Assembly: GCA_026169045.1 (NCBI GenBank)
Contig: JAPFDH010000042.1
Location: 1 to 44,466, forward strand
DNA from: Lachnospiraceae bacterium
Lineage (GTDB): Bacteria > Bacillota > Clostridia > Lachnospirales > Lachnospiraceae
Direction of reading: 5' to 3'
Length of the DNA stretch: 44,466 nucleotides
The notes beneath the pieces are model-generated. The model was not told where the DNA came from. It searched no databases and worked only from the letters and a program-made list of their open reading frames with translations. Shown here piece by piece: positions 1-9,594 of this stretch. The position numbers and the translations under genes were made by a program. Each line of letters begins with the position of its first letter. Within the stretch, counting starts at the first letter, position 1.

Positions 1-24
1 CGCCCCAAAATAGGAAACACTGAA

Positions 25-93
25 AAGAGGAGACGGTCCTGTTTTAATTTAAGGCTTTGAAAAAGCCTGAATTTTACAGGACCGTCTCCTCTT
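25..93. repeat. 18-bp inverted repeat with nested hairpin (terminator or REP-like)
   Basis: Positions 25-42 and 76-93 are perfect 18-base reverse complements. The spacer holds a second hairpin (52-58 with 62-68). Read on the minus strand the outer stem is followed by TTTT, so it can act as a terminator beyond the MATE gene. The nested form and the GGAGACGGTCC core also resemble a dispersed palindromic repeat, but only one copy was seen here. Confidence 0.6.
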
Positions 94-109
94 AAAGTAC
101 TAGGGGTTG

Positions 110-127
110 AAAATCGGATTTATCCGA
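110..127 (-). terminator. small hairpin after the MATE gene
   Basis: TCGGAT and ATCCGA (114-119, 122-127) pair across a very short loop. On the minus strand the stem is followed by TTTT. It lies 28 bases past the MATE stop codon. It is a weak terminator candidate; the larger palindrome at 25-93 is the stronger one. Confidence 0.4.
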
Positions 128-154
128 CATCCCCTTTTTTCACTTTCAAACCGG

Positions 155-1504
155 TCACTTTTCTGCAATAGATGCTGTTGCCTTTCCTTTTTTCATGATC
201 CAAAAATAGTATGGCACCAGCGGGATCAGCGCAGCCACCCATGCCGCCGGATCAGACAAACATACACCGCTGAAACTGGCTTTTCCTGCTACCCAAATTA
301 CAATTCCGGCACGAGCAATCAATTCAAATACACCACCCAGCATGGGAACCAATCCATATCCCATACCCTGAAGGGCATTACGATACAAAAAAATACTTCC
401 CAAAAACGGATATGCCCAAACAACAACGTCAAAATATACCTGTGCGGCATAAAGAACTTCTGTCTCATCAGAATTTACAAAAATTAAAATCAGATATTTT
501 CCAAGGAAGAATATGATTGCCATTAATACCACACTGCTGGCTAAAATCATTCCCTGTGTCAAATATACTCCTTTTTTTACCCGATCCATTTTTCCGGCTC
601 CGCGATTTTGTCCCACATACGTAGCTATCGTTGCCCCAAATGCAATAAATACGGTACTTACAATATTCTGAATCTTACTTGCTGCTGAGAATCCAGCCAT
701 ATAAACTGCTCCGTAAACATTAATTGCTCCCTGCACGATAATCGTTCCGATGGCAGTAATGGAAAACTGCAATCCCATAGGAATTCCCAATGCCAACAGC
801 CGTCCCATGACAGGAACCGATACTTTAAAATCTTCTTTCTTCAATTTTAAAATATCAAATTTTTTCAAAATATAAATGAAACATAAAAGTGCTGATATTC
901 CCTGTGCAATCACTGTGGCATAACCGCAGCCTTCCACTCCCATTTTAAACAGTACAATAAATACAATATCCAAAACCACATTAATGCCAGCCGATATCAT
1001 AAGAAAATACAAAGGTGATTTACTGTCACCCAGCGCTCTTAATACCGCCGAAAGTGCATTATAAGCACAGGTGACAAACAAACCAGCATAAATAATCTCC
1101 ATATACCATTTAATATCTCCCAGCAATTCCTCCGGTGCATTCATTAATCGCAGAATAGGTTCATTGGCAATCAGCAACCCCACCGTCATGACTACTGTAA
1201 ACGCCACACACAAATAGACAGACATAGCAATATAGTGACGCATGCGCCTGTAATCATTGGCCCCAAACCATTGTGCCACATAAATGGCAAATCCGCTGGA
1301 TAATCCATTGAGCCAACCGGTCACAAAAAAAATCAACGATCCGGTACTTCCAATCGCCGCCAGAGCATCTACTCCCAAAAACTGCCCGGCAATGATAGAA
1401 TCTGCAATATTATAAAACTGTTGAAAAATATTTCCTAAAAACATAGGTATCGTGAAACTGATGATCAGCTTCAACGGATTTCCCCTTGTCATGTCATTCG
1501 TCAT
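155..1504 (-). CDS. MATE family efflux transporter
   Basis: A 449-residue polytopic membrane protein of the MATE (multidrug and toxic compound extrusion) family, the usual size for 12 transmembrane helices. The N-terminus shows the typical pattern: a short polar start, then a hydrophobic helix with PMFLGNIFQQFYNIAD and GVDALAAIG. MATE proteins export cationic drugs or metabolites using sodium or proton gradients; the substrate cannot be read from sequence. The ATG at 1504 follows GAGGAAAAGATA. It starts 10 bases after the GH3 stop codon, so the two genes are probably one transcript. In such a pair the exporter might handle aglycones released by the glucosidase, which is inference only. Confidence 0.9.
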   Translation of the reverse strand: MTNDMTRGNPLKLIISFTIPMFLGNIFQQFYNIADSIIAGQFLGVDALAAIGSTGSLIFFVTGWLNGLSSGFAIYVAQWFGANDYRRMRHYIAMSVYLCVAFTVVMTVGLLIANEPILRLMNAPEELLGDIKWYMEIIYAGLFVTCAYNALSAVLRALGDSKSPLYFLMISAGINVVLDIVFIVLFKMGVEGCGYATVIAQGISALLCFIYILKKFDILKLKKEDFKVSVPVMGRLLALGIPMGLQFSITAIGTIIVQGAINVYGAVYMAGFSAASKIQNIVSTVFIAFGATIATYVGQNRGAGKMDRVKKGVYLTQGMILASSVVLMAIIFFLGKYLILIFVNSDETEVLYAAQVYFDVVVWAYPFLGSIFLYRNALQGMGYGLVPMLGGVFELIARAGIVIWVAGKASFSGVCLSDPAAWVAALIPLVPYYFWIMKKGKATASIAEK

Positions 1505-1514
1505 TATCTTTTCC

Positions 1515-3749
1515 TCATTCCGTCATACGATTCCCTTTTTCCAGCCAAAATTCCTTTGCGTTTCCATCCACACTGCTGTTTCCAATCCACAGACGAAATC
1601 TGCCAGATTCACTTTTATAGCTTCCATCCGGGCAATGAAAACGCAACATAGGTTCTGTAATTGTAAACGTAACCGTTCTTTCCTCACCAGCCTCCAATTC
1701 TACCCGACAAAATCCTTTTAGTTCCCTCACCGGACGGACACAGCTTGCTGCTATATCCTGAATATATAGCTGAATAACTTCTGTTCCTTTTCTCTCTCCG
1801 ACATTTTTCACTCTCACCTGAGCGATAATCTGATCATTGAAGCCCATTCGGGTTTGATTCAATTCCGGTTCTGTAATGGAAAACCTGGTATAACTCAACC
1901 CATATCCAAATGGATATCTGGGATCATTGGAGCAATCCAGATATCTAGTTGTAAAATCCGCTCTTCCCTCTGTCTGTTTCGGTCTTCCGGAACTATATGA
2001 ATTATAACTCATAGGTTCCTGCCCCACGGTATAAGGAAAACTCATGGTAAGTTTTGCCGAAGGGGTACATGCTCCTGTCAGAATATCCAGAATTCCATGT
2101 CCACCCTCTGTTCCCGGCATCCAAGCCTCCACAATAGCACCAGAATATGCTTCTACCGTGTCTAATTCCAATGGTCTGCCATTAAACAAGACTGTAACAA
2201 TTTTTTGATTCACCTCATAAATTGATGCAATCAATTTTTGCTGAATATCTGGAATCGTAATAGAAGTGCGACTGCTTGCTTCTCCTGACTGATGGTTATG
2301 TTCTCCCAAACACAAAACAACGATATCCGCCCAGGCCGCCGCCTGACGCGCTTCTTTCTCCAACCGCATATTATCTTCCATCCAGGAATCGCTGTGATAT
2401 TGGGCTCCATTCAACACTGTATCATTATTCAACAAAGTACATCCTTTTGCAAAACGAATCTGGTTCTCGAAAAATACTTCTTTAGCCGCCTGACGGATCG
2501 AAATCGTATTAGAAGCAGAACCTGTCACAACCCAGGAACTTCTCATATCTTCCCCTTCGATATATGGTCCGATAAATGCTATCTTCTTTGTCGGATCCAA
2601 CGGTAAAAGGCATCCTTCTTCCATTCTCTCATTCTTCAGCAAAACCACGGATTTCTGTACCATTTTTCTGGCAAACTGGCGATGTTCCTCACATAGCAAT
2701 ACTGTTTTTTCTTTTTCCTCATCCGCATCTCTATATGGATTTTCAAACAATCCCAATTTGTTTTTCAGTTTCAGAATACGCATAACCGCTTCGTCTATTA
2801 CTTTCTCTTCCACTACACCTTCCCGTACCAAATCTGCCAGATAGTCTGCGTAGCAGTCAGAACACATATCAATATCTACACCGGCTCTCAATGCCTTTTC
2901 TGCTGCTTCTTTTCTGTCCTCACAAAAACCATGATTTACCATTTCACCGACAGCGCCCCAATCCGATATCAAAACACCGTCAAAGCCCATTTCATTTCTT
3001 AATATCTGCTTCATCAGCCAAGGATTCCCTGTAGATGGAATCCCGTTCCATGTATTGAACGATGTCATTACCATATCACATCCGGCATGAATCCCCTTTT
3101 CATATGCTCCCAAATAATATTCACGCAAGGTATGCTCTGATAATTCCACATTCGTATAATCCAATCCTGCAGTAGCAGCACCGTATGCGGCAAAATGTTT
3201 GATACAGGAGGAAACGGTTCCTTTTTCTGCCCGGGTATTTCCCTGGAATCCTTCCACCATAGCAGCTGCCATTTTTCCATTTAAATAAGGATCCTCTCCA
3301 GTGGACTCCATAACACGTCCCCATCTGGCATCTCTGACCAAATCCGCCATGGGAGAAAATGTGACATGAACCCCTCCCACAGCCGCCTCTTTTGCAGCAA
3401 TTTCAGCACACATTTTTACGGATTCCGGATCAAACGATGCTCCCAGACCAAGGGGACATGGAAAAGCAGTTTCGTATCCATGAATAACATCCAGCATAAA
3501 CAAAAGTGGAATATGATGTGGTTGTTTCGCCATATATTCTTTTTGAATTTTTTTTAGTTGTTCTGCACCGTAAATTCCCAGCGTACTTCCTGCCTGGTAA
3601 AAAATGGTATGGTTCACATCATTATTTTCTATATTTCCTGTTACAGCTGCCGAAGAAGCATATATTTGTCCCGGAAGTTGTACCATCTGATTGATTTTTT
3701 CTTCCAAAGACATATCGTTTAATAATGCATTTAATTCCTTTTCTGTCAT
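1515..3749 (-). CDS. glycoside hydrolase family 3 beta-glucosidase
   Basis: A 744-residue GH3 enzyme of the BglX type. The N-terminal TIM barrel holds the substrate-site KHF (residues 184-186) and the nucleophile Asp263 in ISDWG. An alpha/beta sandwich domain follows, and the C-terminal 100 or so residues look like the fibronectin type III domain common in this family. There is no signal peptide, so the enzyme is probably cytoplasmic and acts on imported oligosaccharides or plant glycosides. Substrate (glucoside, xyloside or other) cannot be set from sequence. The ATG follows GGGGAGAAAATAGTA. It is first in a two-gene unit with the MATE exporter. Confidence 0.92.
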   Translation of the reverse strand: MTEKELNALLNDMSLEEKINQMVQLPGQIYASSAAVTGNIENNDVNHTIFYQAGSTLGIYGAEQLKKIQKEYMAKQPHHIPLLFMLDVIHGYETAFPCPLGLGASFDPESVKMCAEIAAKEAAVGGVHVTFSPMADLVRDARWGRVMESTGEDPYLNGKMAAAMVEGFQGNTRAEKGTVSSCIKHFAAYGAATAGLDYTNVELSEHTLREYYLGAYEKGIHAGCDMVMTSFNTWNGIPSTGNPWLMKQILRNEMGFDGVLISDWGAVGEMVNHGFCEDRKEAAEKALRAGVDIDMCSDCYADYLADLVREGVVEEKVIDEAVMRILKLKNKLGLFENPYRDADEEKEKTVLLCEEHRQFARKMVQKSVVLLKNERMEEGCLLPLDPTKKIAFIGPYIEGEDMRSSWVVTGSASNTISIRQAAKEVFFENQIRFAKGCTLLNNDTVLNGAQYHSDSWMEDNMRLEKEARQAAAWADIVVLCLGEHNHQSGEASSRTSITIPDIQQKLIASIYEVNQKIVTVLFNGRPLELDTVEAYSGAIVEAWMPGTEGGHGILDILTGACTPSAKLTMSFPYTVGQEPMSYNSYSSGRPKQTEGRADFTTRYLDCSNDPRYPFGYGLSYTRFSITEPELNQTRMGFNDQIIAQVRVKNVGERKGTEVIQLYIQDIAASCVRPVRELKGFCRVELEAGEERTVTFTITEPMLRFHCPDGSYKSESGRFRLWIGNSSVDGNAKEFWLEKGNRMTE

Positions 3750-3780
3750 TACTATTTTCTCCCCGATTTATTTTTCACCT

Positions 3781-3789
3781 ATTATACCA
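3781..3789 (-). promoter_or_regulatory. extended -10 promoter element for GH3-MATE
   Basis: The minus strand reads TGGTATAAT, a perfect extended -10 (TGnTATAAT), about 30 bases before the GH3 start codon. No good -35 hexamer is visible 17 bases upstream, as is common for extended -10 promoters. Confidence 0.55.
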
Positions 3790-3861
3790 TTTCACCTTTT
3801 TCATTTCTACGAAAACTTTTATTTCCAAAAATATTTTCTATCTGTTTTCCTCTCCATACCC

Positions 3862-3921
3862 ATAAAAAAAGCCGTATCAGACGGAATTTACATTTATTCC
3901 AGTCTGATACAGCTTTTTTAT
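3862..3921 (-). terminator. terminator after oleate hydratase
   Basis: An inverted repeat pairs GTATCAGAC with GTCTGATAC, flanked by A7 on one side and T6 on the other, so it could work in both directions. It sits just past the oleate hydratase stop codon (3940) and before the GH3 promoter. Confidence 0.85.
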
Positions 3922-3939
3922 ATAAAGAACCAATCGGTC

Positions 3940-5895
3940 TTATAACATACCTTCTTTTATGACATTATGATCCCTCAGCACTTTTTCCACCACGCTTCCT
4001 TTTATCACATGCAAAAGTGGTTTTTTCAGAACGTTAAGAGGACCAGGCAGCTCGATTTCCAAAGGAGATTTTCCATCCATTAAGCGGACAGAACTTTCCA
4101 GTAATTCACGAATATCATAGACACTTCCCCATACTTCCGGTACACCTCTGTCTACGCCTAATAGTCCATAAACGGCTTCCATCGCAGTTCGCACGGAATA
4201 TTCAGTCGTAAACACCGTATCCCTTGGTGTATCCGCAAATTGTCCTAAGAAAGCAAAGTTTACGCATCCATCCGGAATCACATCCGGTCTGTCACCTTTT
4301 GTTCTCGGCATAAAGAAAGCTGTAATATATGGCATCATAGTGGGAACGCATACGGCACTCTTTTCAGCCAAATCAGGAATTTGCTCCACAGGCACACCCA
4401 AATGATATAACCATTCTTCTGTGATTTCTTTTCCCGTACACTCTTTCATTGGCTTCTTTACATAATCTCCCGGTACATCTGTAAACAAACCATAAACCCA
4501 GACACATACCTTATCAGGATCCTGGTTCTTAAACTGTCCCTGACGATTTATTGTCCAGCTCAACAACCAGCTGGAATCTTTACAGCTCACAATACCACCG
4601 GTTACAACTCTGCCGCTCTTCGGATCTCTCTTACATATATCTGTGATATATGGAATAATCTTATCATCTAATGTCGTTACAGTGGCAGATTCCCAATTGG
4701 TTTTTGAAATATCGGAGCAGAATTTTTCCGGATGTCCAAAAGCCGGATCCTGTCTGGCAATATTTTTCCATAGATTCCAACAGCCACTGGTTCTTACCTC
4801 TGCATCTCCATTCGGCGCATGATTGTGATCTCCATAAATGGTTCCTTCCGTACAACTTCCGTTGGTTACAAATACAAGATCATTTTCTGTAAGTAAAATT
4901 CCTTTTTCAATTCCTTTTACTTTACATTCAATGGCGGTAGCGATTTTCTTATTGTCTTTAAATTCAAACAGCACGTTGGTAACTTCTGTATGGAACTGAA
5001 AATCTACCCCCGCATCCTCCAGATATTTCTGCATCGGAAGAATTAAAGACTCATATTGATTATATCTTGTAAATTTCAGAGCACTGAAATCAGGAAGCCC
5101 GGCAATGTGGTGAATAAAACGCTGGAAGTAAAGTTTCATTTCCAATGCACTATGCCAGTTTTCAAAAGCGAACATGGTTCTCCAATAAAGCCAAAACGTG
5201 GAATCAAATACCTCTTCATCAAAGACATCTTCAATTGTCTTGTCATAAAGATCTTCATCCTTCGTTAAAAATAATTTCATAATTTCCATACATCCTTTTT
5301 GGCTTAGATTGAATTTTCCATCTGTCTTCGCATCTTGTCCTCTATTTTCTGTGGCGCGACACAATGAATAATTGGGATCTTCTTTATTCAGCCAATAAAA
5401 CTCATCCAACACGGAAGCGTCGGGAATTTCCAAAGATGGAATACTGCGAAACAGATCCCACAAACATTCAAAATGATTTTCCATCTCTCTTCCACCCCTC
5501 ATAACATATCCGCGGGTCGGATCAAAGATTCCATCACAGGCACCGCCAACCACATCCATAGATTCCAGTATATGAATATGCGATCCCGGCATTTGCCCAT
5601 CTCTTACCAAAAAGCATGCTGCCGCCAATGAAGCCAGACCGCCTCCCACAATATACGCCTGCTTTTCTTCTACTCCCGCCGGTTTCTTTGGCCGTGCAAA
5701 TGCCTCATAATTTCCGTTACTATAATAGATTCCCTTTTTATTTTTCTCTTGTTTTCCACGCTCTGTATTATGATAGTCCTGATAAATTTCCTTTGTTTTT
5801 TTCTTTTCTTTTTCCATTGACTTTTTCGCAACATACGCTGCTGCACCGGCTCCGGCAATCAACATTACACCCAATTTTTTTCCTTTTTTACCCAT
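3940..5895 (-). CDS. ohyA: oleate hydratase (myosin-cross-reactive antigen family)
   Basis: A 651-residue FAD-dependent hydratase that adds water to the cis-9 double bond of oleic and related unsaturated acids, giving 10-hydroxy acids. Bacteria use it to detoxify membrane-active fatty acids. The Rossmann motif YIVGGGLASLAAA lies at residues 81-93. The full family body follows, with conserved stretches such as RGGREMENHFECLWDL and NFAFLGQF. About 70 residues precede the flavin motif, including a glycine/alanine-rich hydrophobic stretch at residues 9-22 between lysines; this may associate with membrane. The ATG at 5895 follows AGGTGG; an upstream GTG at 5907 is less likely. A TetR-type gene lies upstream, separated by a terminator. 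Confidence 0.93.
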   Translation of the reverse strand: MGKKGKKLGVMLIAGAGAAAYVAKKSMEKEKKKTKEIYQDYHNTERGKQEKNKKGIYYSNGNYEAFARPKKPAGVEEKQAYIVGGGLASLAAACFLVRDGQMPGSHIHILESMDVVGGACDGIFDPTRGYVMRGGREMENHFECLWDLFRSIPSLEIPDASVLDEFYWLNKEDPNYSLCRATENRGQDAKTDGKFNLSQKGCMEIMKLFLTKDEDLYDKTIEDVFDEEVFDSTFWLYWRTMFAFENWHSALEMKLYFQRFIHHIAGLPDFSALKFTRYNQYESLILPMQKYLEDAGVDFQFHTEVTNVLFEFKDNKKIATAIECKVKGIEKGILLTENDLVFVTNGSCTEGTIYGDHNHAPNGDAEVRTSGCWNLWKNIARQDPAFGHPEKFCSDISKTNWESATVTTLDDKIIPYITDICKRDPKSGRVVTGGIVSCKDSSWLLSWTINRQGQFKNQDPDKVCVWVYGLFTDVPGDYVKKPMKECTGKEITEEWLYHLGVPVEQIPDLAEKSAVCVPTMMPYITAFFMPRTKGDRPDVIPDGCVNFAFLGQFADTPRDTVFTTEYSVRTAMEAVYGLLGVDRGVPEVWGSVYDIRELLESSVRLMDGKSPLEIELPGPLNVLKKPLLHVIKGSVVEKVLRDHNVIKEGML

Positions 5896-5967
5896 AGTTG
5901 ATACCACCTTTTCTTTTTTATTTCATACAATTATCCTATACCAAATCTCCTTTCTTATCCATTTACA

Positions 5968-6015
5968 AAACAGTGGGAATGATAAATTTCTTATCATTCC
6001 CACTGTTTTGATAAA
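5968..6015 (-). terminator. hairpin between TetR gene and ohyA
   Basis: CAGTGGGAATGATAA pairs with TTATCATTCCCACTG over a short AT loop, a 15-bp perfect stem flanked by A and T runs. It ends the regulator transcript, so ohyA needs its own promoter between about 5908 and 5965. Because it is palindromic and sits upstream of ohyA, an operator role is an alternative. Confidence 0.7.
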
Positions 6016-6032
6016 ACGAACTCATATATATT

Positions 6033-6608
6033 TTACCGGACATCTTTTTTCCGATGATTCTGAAAATTCTCTATAGCATTCGTCACATTTCCCTGCAATG
6101 TATTTCCCATTCGATCCGCAATGATTCTATAGTCTTCTTTCATTCCGCCTTTAATCCAGTCCAACATAATTCCAACAAATCCATACTTATAAAAATCTGC
6201 GATAAACCTTTTTTCCTCTTCAGAAATATTCATCCCGACAGATTTCTCCTCCACAACTCCTCGCAAAAGATCATACACCAAACGAAATAAATAATTCTCT
6301 ATCTGTTCTCTGCTGATTGAATGGTAAACATTTAAAATAAATGATTTATTTTCCAGAACAACTTCAAAAATCTGCAGCATTCCCTCTTGCCATGTATCAT
6401 ATGTCTTTTTTCCCTGCAGCGCACGCGAAGCATCTTCTAAACAAATCCATTCCACCAAATCATAAATATCGCGGAAATGGTAGTAAAAAGCCATTCGGCT
6501 CAAACTACACGCTTCTGTCAAATCACTGATTGTTATTTTATCCAACGGTTTCTTTTGCATTAATTCTTTTAATGCTTTTTCTAAATCATATTTTGTTTTA
6601 TTCGGCAT
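6033..6608 (-). CDS. TetR/AcrR family transcriptional regulator
   Basis: A 191-residue one-domain regulator. The N-terminal helix-turn-helix (about residues 20-50) has the TetR signature ITISDLTEACSLSRMAFYYHF. The C-terminal ligand-binding half resembles the DhaS-like TetR subgroup and has no close functional label. The ATG follows AGGAGTATAAAAT. It lies directly upstream of oleate hydratase on the same strand, so it plausibly represses ohyA and senses free fatty acids or membrane stress. That role is inferred from position only. Confidence 0.85.
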   Translation of the reverse strand: MPNKTKYDLEKALKELMQKKPLDKITISDLTEACSLSRMAFYYHFRDIYDLVEWICLEDASRALQGKKTYDTWQEGMLQIFEVVLENKSFILNVYHSISREQIENYLFRLVYDLLRGVVEEKSVGMNISEEEKRFIADFYKYGFVGIMLDWIKGGMKEDYRIIADRMGNTLQGNVTNAIENFQNHRKKDVR

Positions 6609-6629
6609 ATTTTATACTCCTGTCAAAAA

Positions 6630-6666
6630 CGAAGCGGGGCACAGCCTTTATCTGTACCCCGCTTTG
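6630..6666 (-). terminator. terminator of the PTS operon
   Basis: AAGCGGGG-CACAG pairs with CTGTACCCCGCTT with one mismatch. On the minus strand it is followed by a T5 run. It lies 22 bases past the IIBC stop codon. Confidence 0.85.
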
Positions 6667-6687
6667 AAAAAGAGATTTACTTATCGT

Positions 6688-8148
6688 TTACTTACAAAGT
6701 TTTTTAAATTCATCTGCTACAAACTGCACTTTCGTACCTACAATTACCTGTACAGAATTTTTACCTGGGCGAATCACCCCTGCTACACCTGCAGATTTAA
6801 TTTTCTTCTCATCTACTCTAGTGTAATCTACGATTTCCAGACGAAGTCTTGTGATACAATTATCAATGGATGTAACATTTTCTTTTCCGCCGACTCCTTC
6901 CAGAATCACTCTTGCTACTTCAGTAAAATTGTCATTGGATAAAACTGCATTCTTCTCGCCCTCTGTGTCATCATCTTCACGACCAGGTGTCTTTAAATCA
7001 AATTTCACAATAGCCACACGGAATACCAGATAGAATACTACAAATGCAATTGGACCTAAGATCAAAATCATCCATGTATTCTGTGCTGCCGGAAGGGATG
7101 CGGAAAACAGAAGGTCAGTAGCACCTGCTGAAAAACTAAATCCGGCACGGAATCCTACCAAAACAGTTACAAATGTGAAAATACCATACAATGCTGCATA
7201 AATTACATACAATGCCGGAGCCAGGAACATAAATCCAAATTCAAACGGCTCTGTTACACCACATACAAATGCGGAAATTGCTGCTGATGTTACCAGACCA
7301 ATAGCTACTTTTTTCTTATTTGACTTTGCTGTATGTATCATAGCCAGAGCAGCACCCGGAACACCAAACATCATACATGGGAAGAAACCTGACATATACA
7401 TACCAAGACTCCAGCTCACATCTGCGGAAGTATCTCCTGCCCAGAAATGACTTAAATCTCCCAATCCGATGGTATCAAACCAGAATACATTATTTAATGC
7501 ATGATGCAGACCAAACGGAATTAACAGACGGTTAAAGAACGCGTACAATCCGGCACCAACTGCATCCAAACCTTTAATTGCATTACCCAATGCTACCAAT
7601 GCGCCGAAAACAACCGGCCATACGAACAGTAATACAGCGGAAGTGATAATGGATACAACACCTGCTACAATAGCAACACAGCGCTTTCCACTAAAGAATG
7701 ATAACCAATCCGGCAGTTTTGTGTTACGGAATTTGTTATAACATCCAGAACCAATCACACCGGCAATAATACCGATAAATGGATTCTTGATATTAGTAAA
7801 TGCCAACTCAGCATTTTCGGATAATGTACGGATAACCAGCACATTATCTTTTGCAAGCAATGTTGTGATCATCAGCCAGGACGCCAATGCTGCAAGTGCA
7901 CCGGTACCGTCATTGTCTTTTGACATACCGACACCGATTCCTATAGCAAACAAAATTGCCATATTATCAATCAATGCGCCACCGGCTTTTACCAAATAAA
8001 AACCAATCTGCTCTACAATTCCATTAATTTCTCCACCCTGCATGGTCGCTGGGCACATCAGATATCCAAGTCCCATTAAAATACCGCAAATAGGCAGACA
8101 CGCCACGGGAAGCATCAATGATTTTCCCAGTTTTTGTAAAAATTTCAT
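6688..8148 (-). CDS. PTS glucose/N-acetylglucosamine-type transporter, IIC-IIB fusion
   Basis: A 486-residue sugar permease of the glucose/GlcNAc/glucoside PTS superfamily. The membrane IIC domain (about residues 1-390) carries family motifs LIPFGLHHALNN and GVTEPFEF. A charged linker precedes the IIB domain (about 410-486), whose phosphorylated cysteine is Cys431 in DNCITRLRLE. No IIA domain is fused; the separate IIA gene lies directly upstream in the same operon. The protein imports and phosphorylates a hexose or amino-hexose. GlcNAc (NagE-like) or glucose is most likely, but specificity cannot be decided here. Expression probably depends on the antiterminator two genes upstream. Confidence 0.93.
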   Translation of the reverse strand: MKFLQKLGKSLMLPVACLPICGILMGLGYLMCPATMQGGEINGIVEQIGFYLVKAGGALIDNMAILFAIGIGVGMSKDNDGTGALAALASWLMITTLLAKDNVLVIRTLSENAELAFTNIKNPFIGIIAGVIGSGCYNKFRNTKLPDWLSFFSGKRCVAIVAGVVSIITSAVLLFVWPVVFGALVALGNAIKGLDAVGAGLYAFFNRLLIPFGLHHALNNVFWFDTIGLGDLSHFWAGDTSADVSWSLGMYMSGFFPCMMFGVPGAALAMIHTAKSNKKKVAIGLVTSAAISAFVCGVTEPFEFGFMFLAPALYVIYAALYGIFTFVTVLVGFRAGFSFSAGATDLLFSASLPAAQNTWMILILGPIAFVVFYLVFRVAIVKFDLKTPGREDDDTEGEKNAVLSNDNFTEVARVILEGVGGKENVTSIDNCITRLRLEIVDYTRVDEKKIKSAGVAGVIRPGKNSVQVIVGTKVQFVADEFKKLCK

Positions 8149-8215
8149 ACACGAACCTCCTTCATTTTATAAATAAATCTCTTTTTCATTTATCCAAAAA
8201 ACGAACGAATTCCGT

Positions 8216-8701
8216 TCATTTTTTTGTTATGACTATAATCTCGTCCCCCGGTTCTACCTGTTTTCCACTCAACCCGGAAACTGTCTCGTAATTATCCGTA
8301 TTACAAATTACTACAGGAGTAATCGTCTCAAAACCAGCAGCTTTTACTTTTTCCAAATCCACTTCCAAAAGAAGCTGTCCCTTGGAAACATGATCCCCAT
8401 TCTTTCCATGACGGGTAAAACCGTCTCCTTTCATCGTCACTGTATCCAATCCCACATGAACCAATATTTCACATCCATCATCCGATACGATGCTGACTGC
8501 ATGACCGGTATCAAACATCATGGAAATTTCTCCATCAACAGGTGCATAAATTTTTCCGTCTTCCGGAATAACAGCGATACCTTTTCCCAAAATTTCCTCT
8601 CCAAATGTAGGATCCGGCACCTGGGATAACTCCACAGTTCTGCCTTTTACCGGAGATCCAATGGAAAGGGTCTCATTCTTTTTTTTAAAAAATCCAAACA
8701 T
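8216..8701 (-). CDS. PTS system IIA component, glucose type
   Basis: A 161-residue soluble EIIA of the glucose type (Crr-like). The phosphorylated histidine is His82 in LVHVGLDTV, and the partner histidine is His67 in DTGHAV. The protein takes phosphate from HPr and passes it to the IIB cysteine of the IIBC encoded 67 bases downstream. The short N-terminus (FGFFKKK) matches stand-alone EIIA proteins. It is the middle gene of the antiterminator-IIA-IIBC operon. Confidence 0.93.
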   Translation of the reverse strand: MFGFFKKKNETLSIGSPVKGRTVELSQVPDPTFGEEILGKGIAVIPEDGKIYAPVDGEISMMFDTGHAVSIVSDDGCEILVHVGLDTVTMKGDGFTRHGKNGDHVSKGQLLLEVDLEKVKAAGFETITPVVICNTDNYETVSGLSGKQVEPGDEIIVITKK

Positions 8702-8750
8702 ATCTTTACCTCCGTTATTTGTTTTATAGCTTTCCTATATATATTACTGC

Positions 8751-9584
8751 TTACTCCGTGTCATACACCCGCCGAATATGAATGGCAAGGTAAATGCACT
8801 CTTCTTCTGACAAACATGTATTCAGGGAATCTTTCAAATATCCGGCTACTTTTTTACTGCACTCATACTCTCTTTTATACTTATGCTTTATAACATCCTC
8901 CCATTCATTCACATCTTCCTTTAGGAGTTGTTTTTTATAAATACGCTGCAATAAAAATTTTACATGGACAAGAAATCGGGTATAATGCAACGTGTCCTGG
9001 TTCATCTGAATTCCCATTTCTTCATTAACCAAAGCAACTATGTCTTTCACATATTTTGGGAAACAGACTGCCTCTTTTATATCTGTACCATATTCAGCAT
9101 TAACAAAATGCAGGGCAATGAATCCTGCCTCATCCTCCGGGAGCTCTATGTGTATACGTTCCCGTATCAAATCACATGCATATACCCCCAACAGATATTC
9201 CTCTTTATAAAACTGTTTTATCTCCCACAGCAGTGCATTTTCTAAGTTGATCCCTTGTTTATATCGTTCTATGGCAAAATTAATATGATCCGTTAATGTC
9301 ACGTATATACTTTGATTAAACTTAAAATGCAGTGTGTTACTGGCATAGGAAATAATATCATTCGAAATCTGTACATGTTCCAACGGCATATTAACCAAAA
9401 GTTCTTTGAATTGTTCCGTCAGGCTTTTACTTTGAATACGGAAAATTTTATCAATCTTCTTCTCCTCTAAAACTGCCCCCGGTTTTACACCAAATCCCAA
9501 CCCCTTTCCCATCACCACGGCTTCTTTGCCAGATTCATCTCTTGCCGAAACCACATTATTGTTAATCACTTTCTCAACAACCAT
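8751..9584 (-). CDS. BglG/LicT family transcription antiterminator
   Basis: A 277-residue RNA-binding antiterminator: N-terminal co-antiterminator domain (VINNNVVSARDESGKE, VVMGKGLGF) followed by two PTS regulation domains (PRD1 and PRD2) with conserved histidines. Proteins of this family bind a RAT hairpin in nascent mRNA and stop a terminator from forming; PTS phosphorylation of the PRDs tunes dimerisation. The ATG at 9584 follows AAAGGG. A longer reading from 9614 would begin inside the leader terminator and is not credible. A matching RAT and terminator sit immediately upstream, so the protein likely controls its own operon. Confidence 0.93.
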   Translation of the reverse strand: MVVEKVINNNVVSARDESGKEAVVMGKGLGFGVKPGAVLEEKKIDKIFRIQSKSLTEQFKELLVNMPLEHVQISNDIISYASNTLHFKFNQSIYVTLTDHINFAIERYKQGINLENALLWEIKQFYKEEYLLGVYACDLIRERIHIELPEDEAGFIALHFVNAEYGTDIKEAVCFPKYVKDIVALVNEEMGIQMNQDTLHYTRFLVHVKFLLQRIYKKQLLKEDVNEWEDVIKHKYKREYECSKKVAGYLKDSLNTCLSEEECIYLAIHIRRVYDTE

Positions 9585-9594
9585 TACAACCCTT

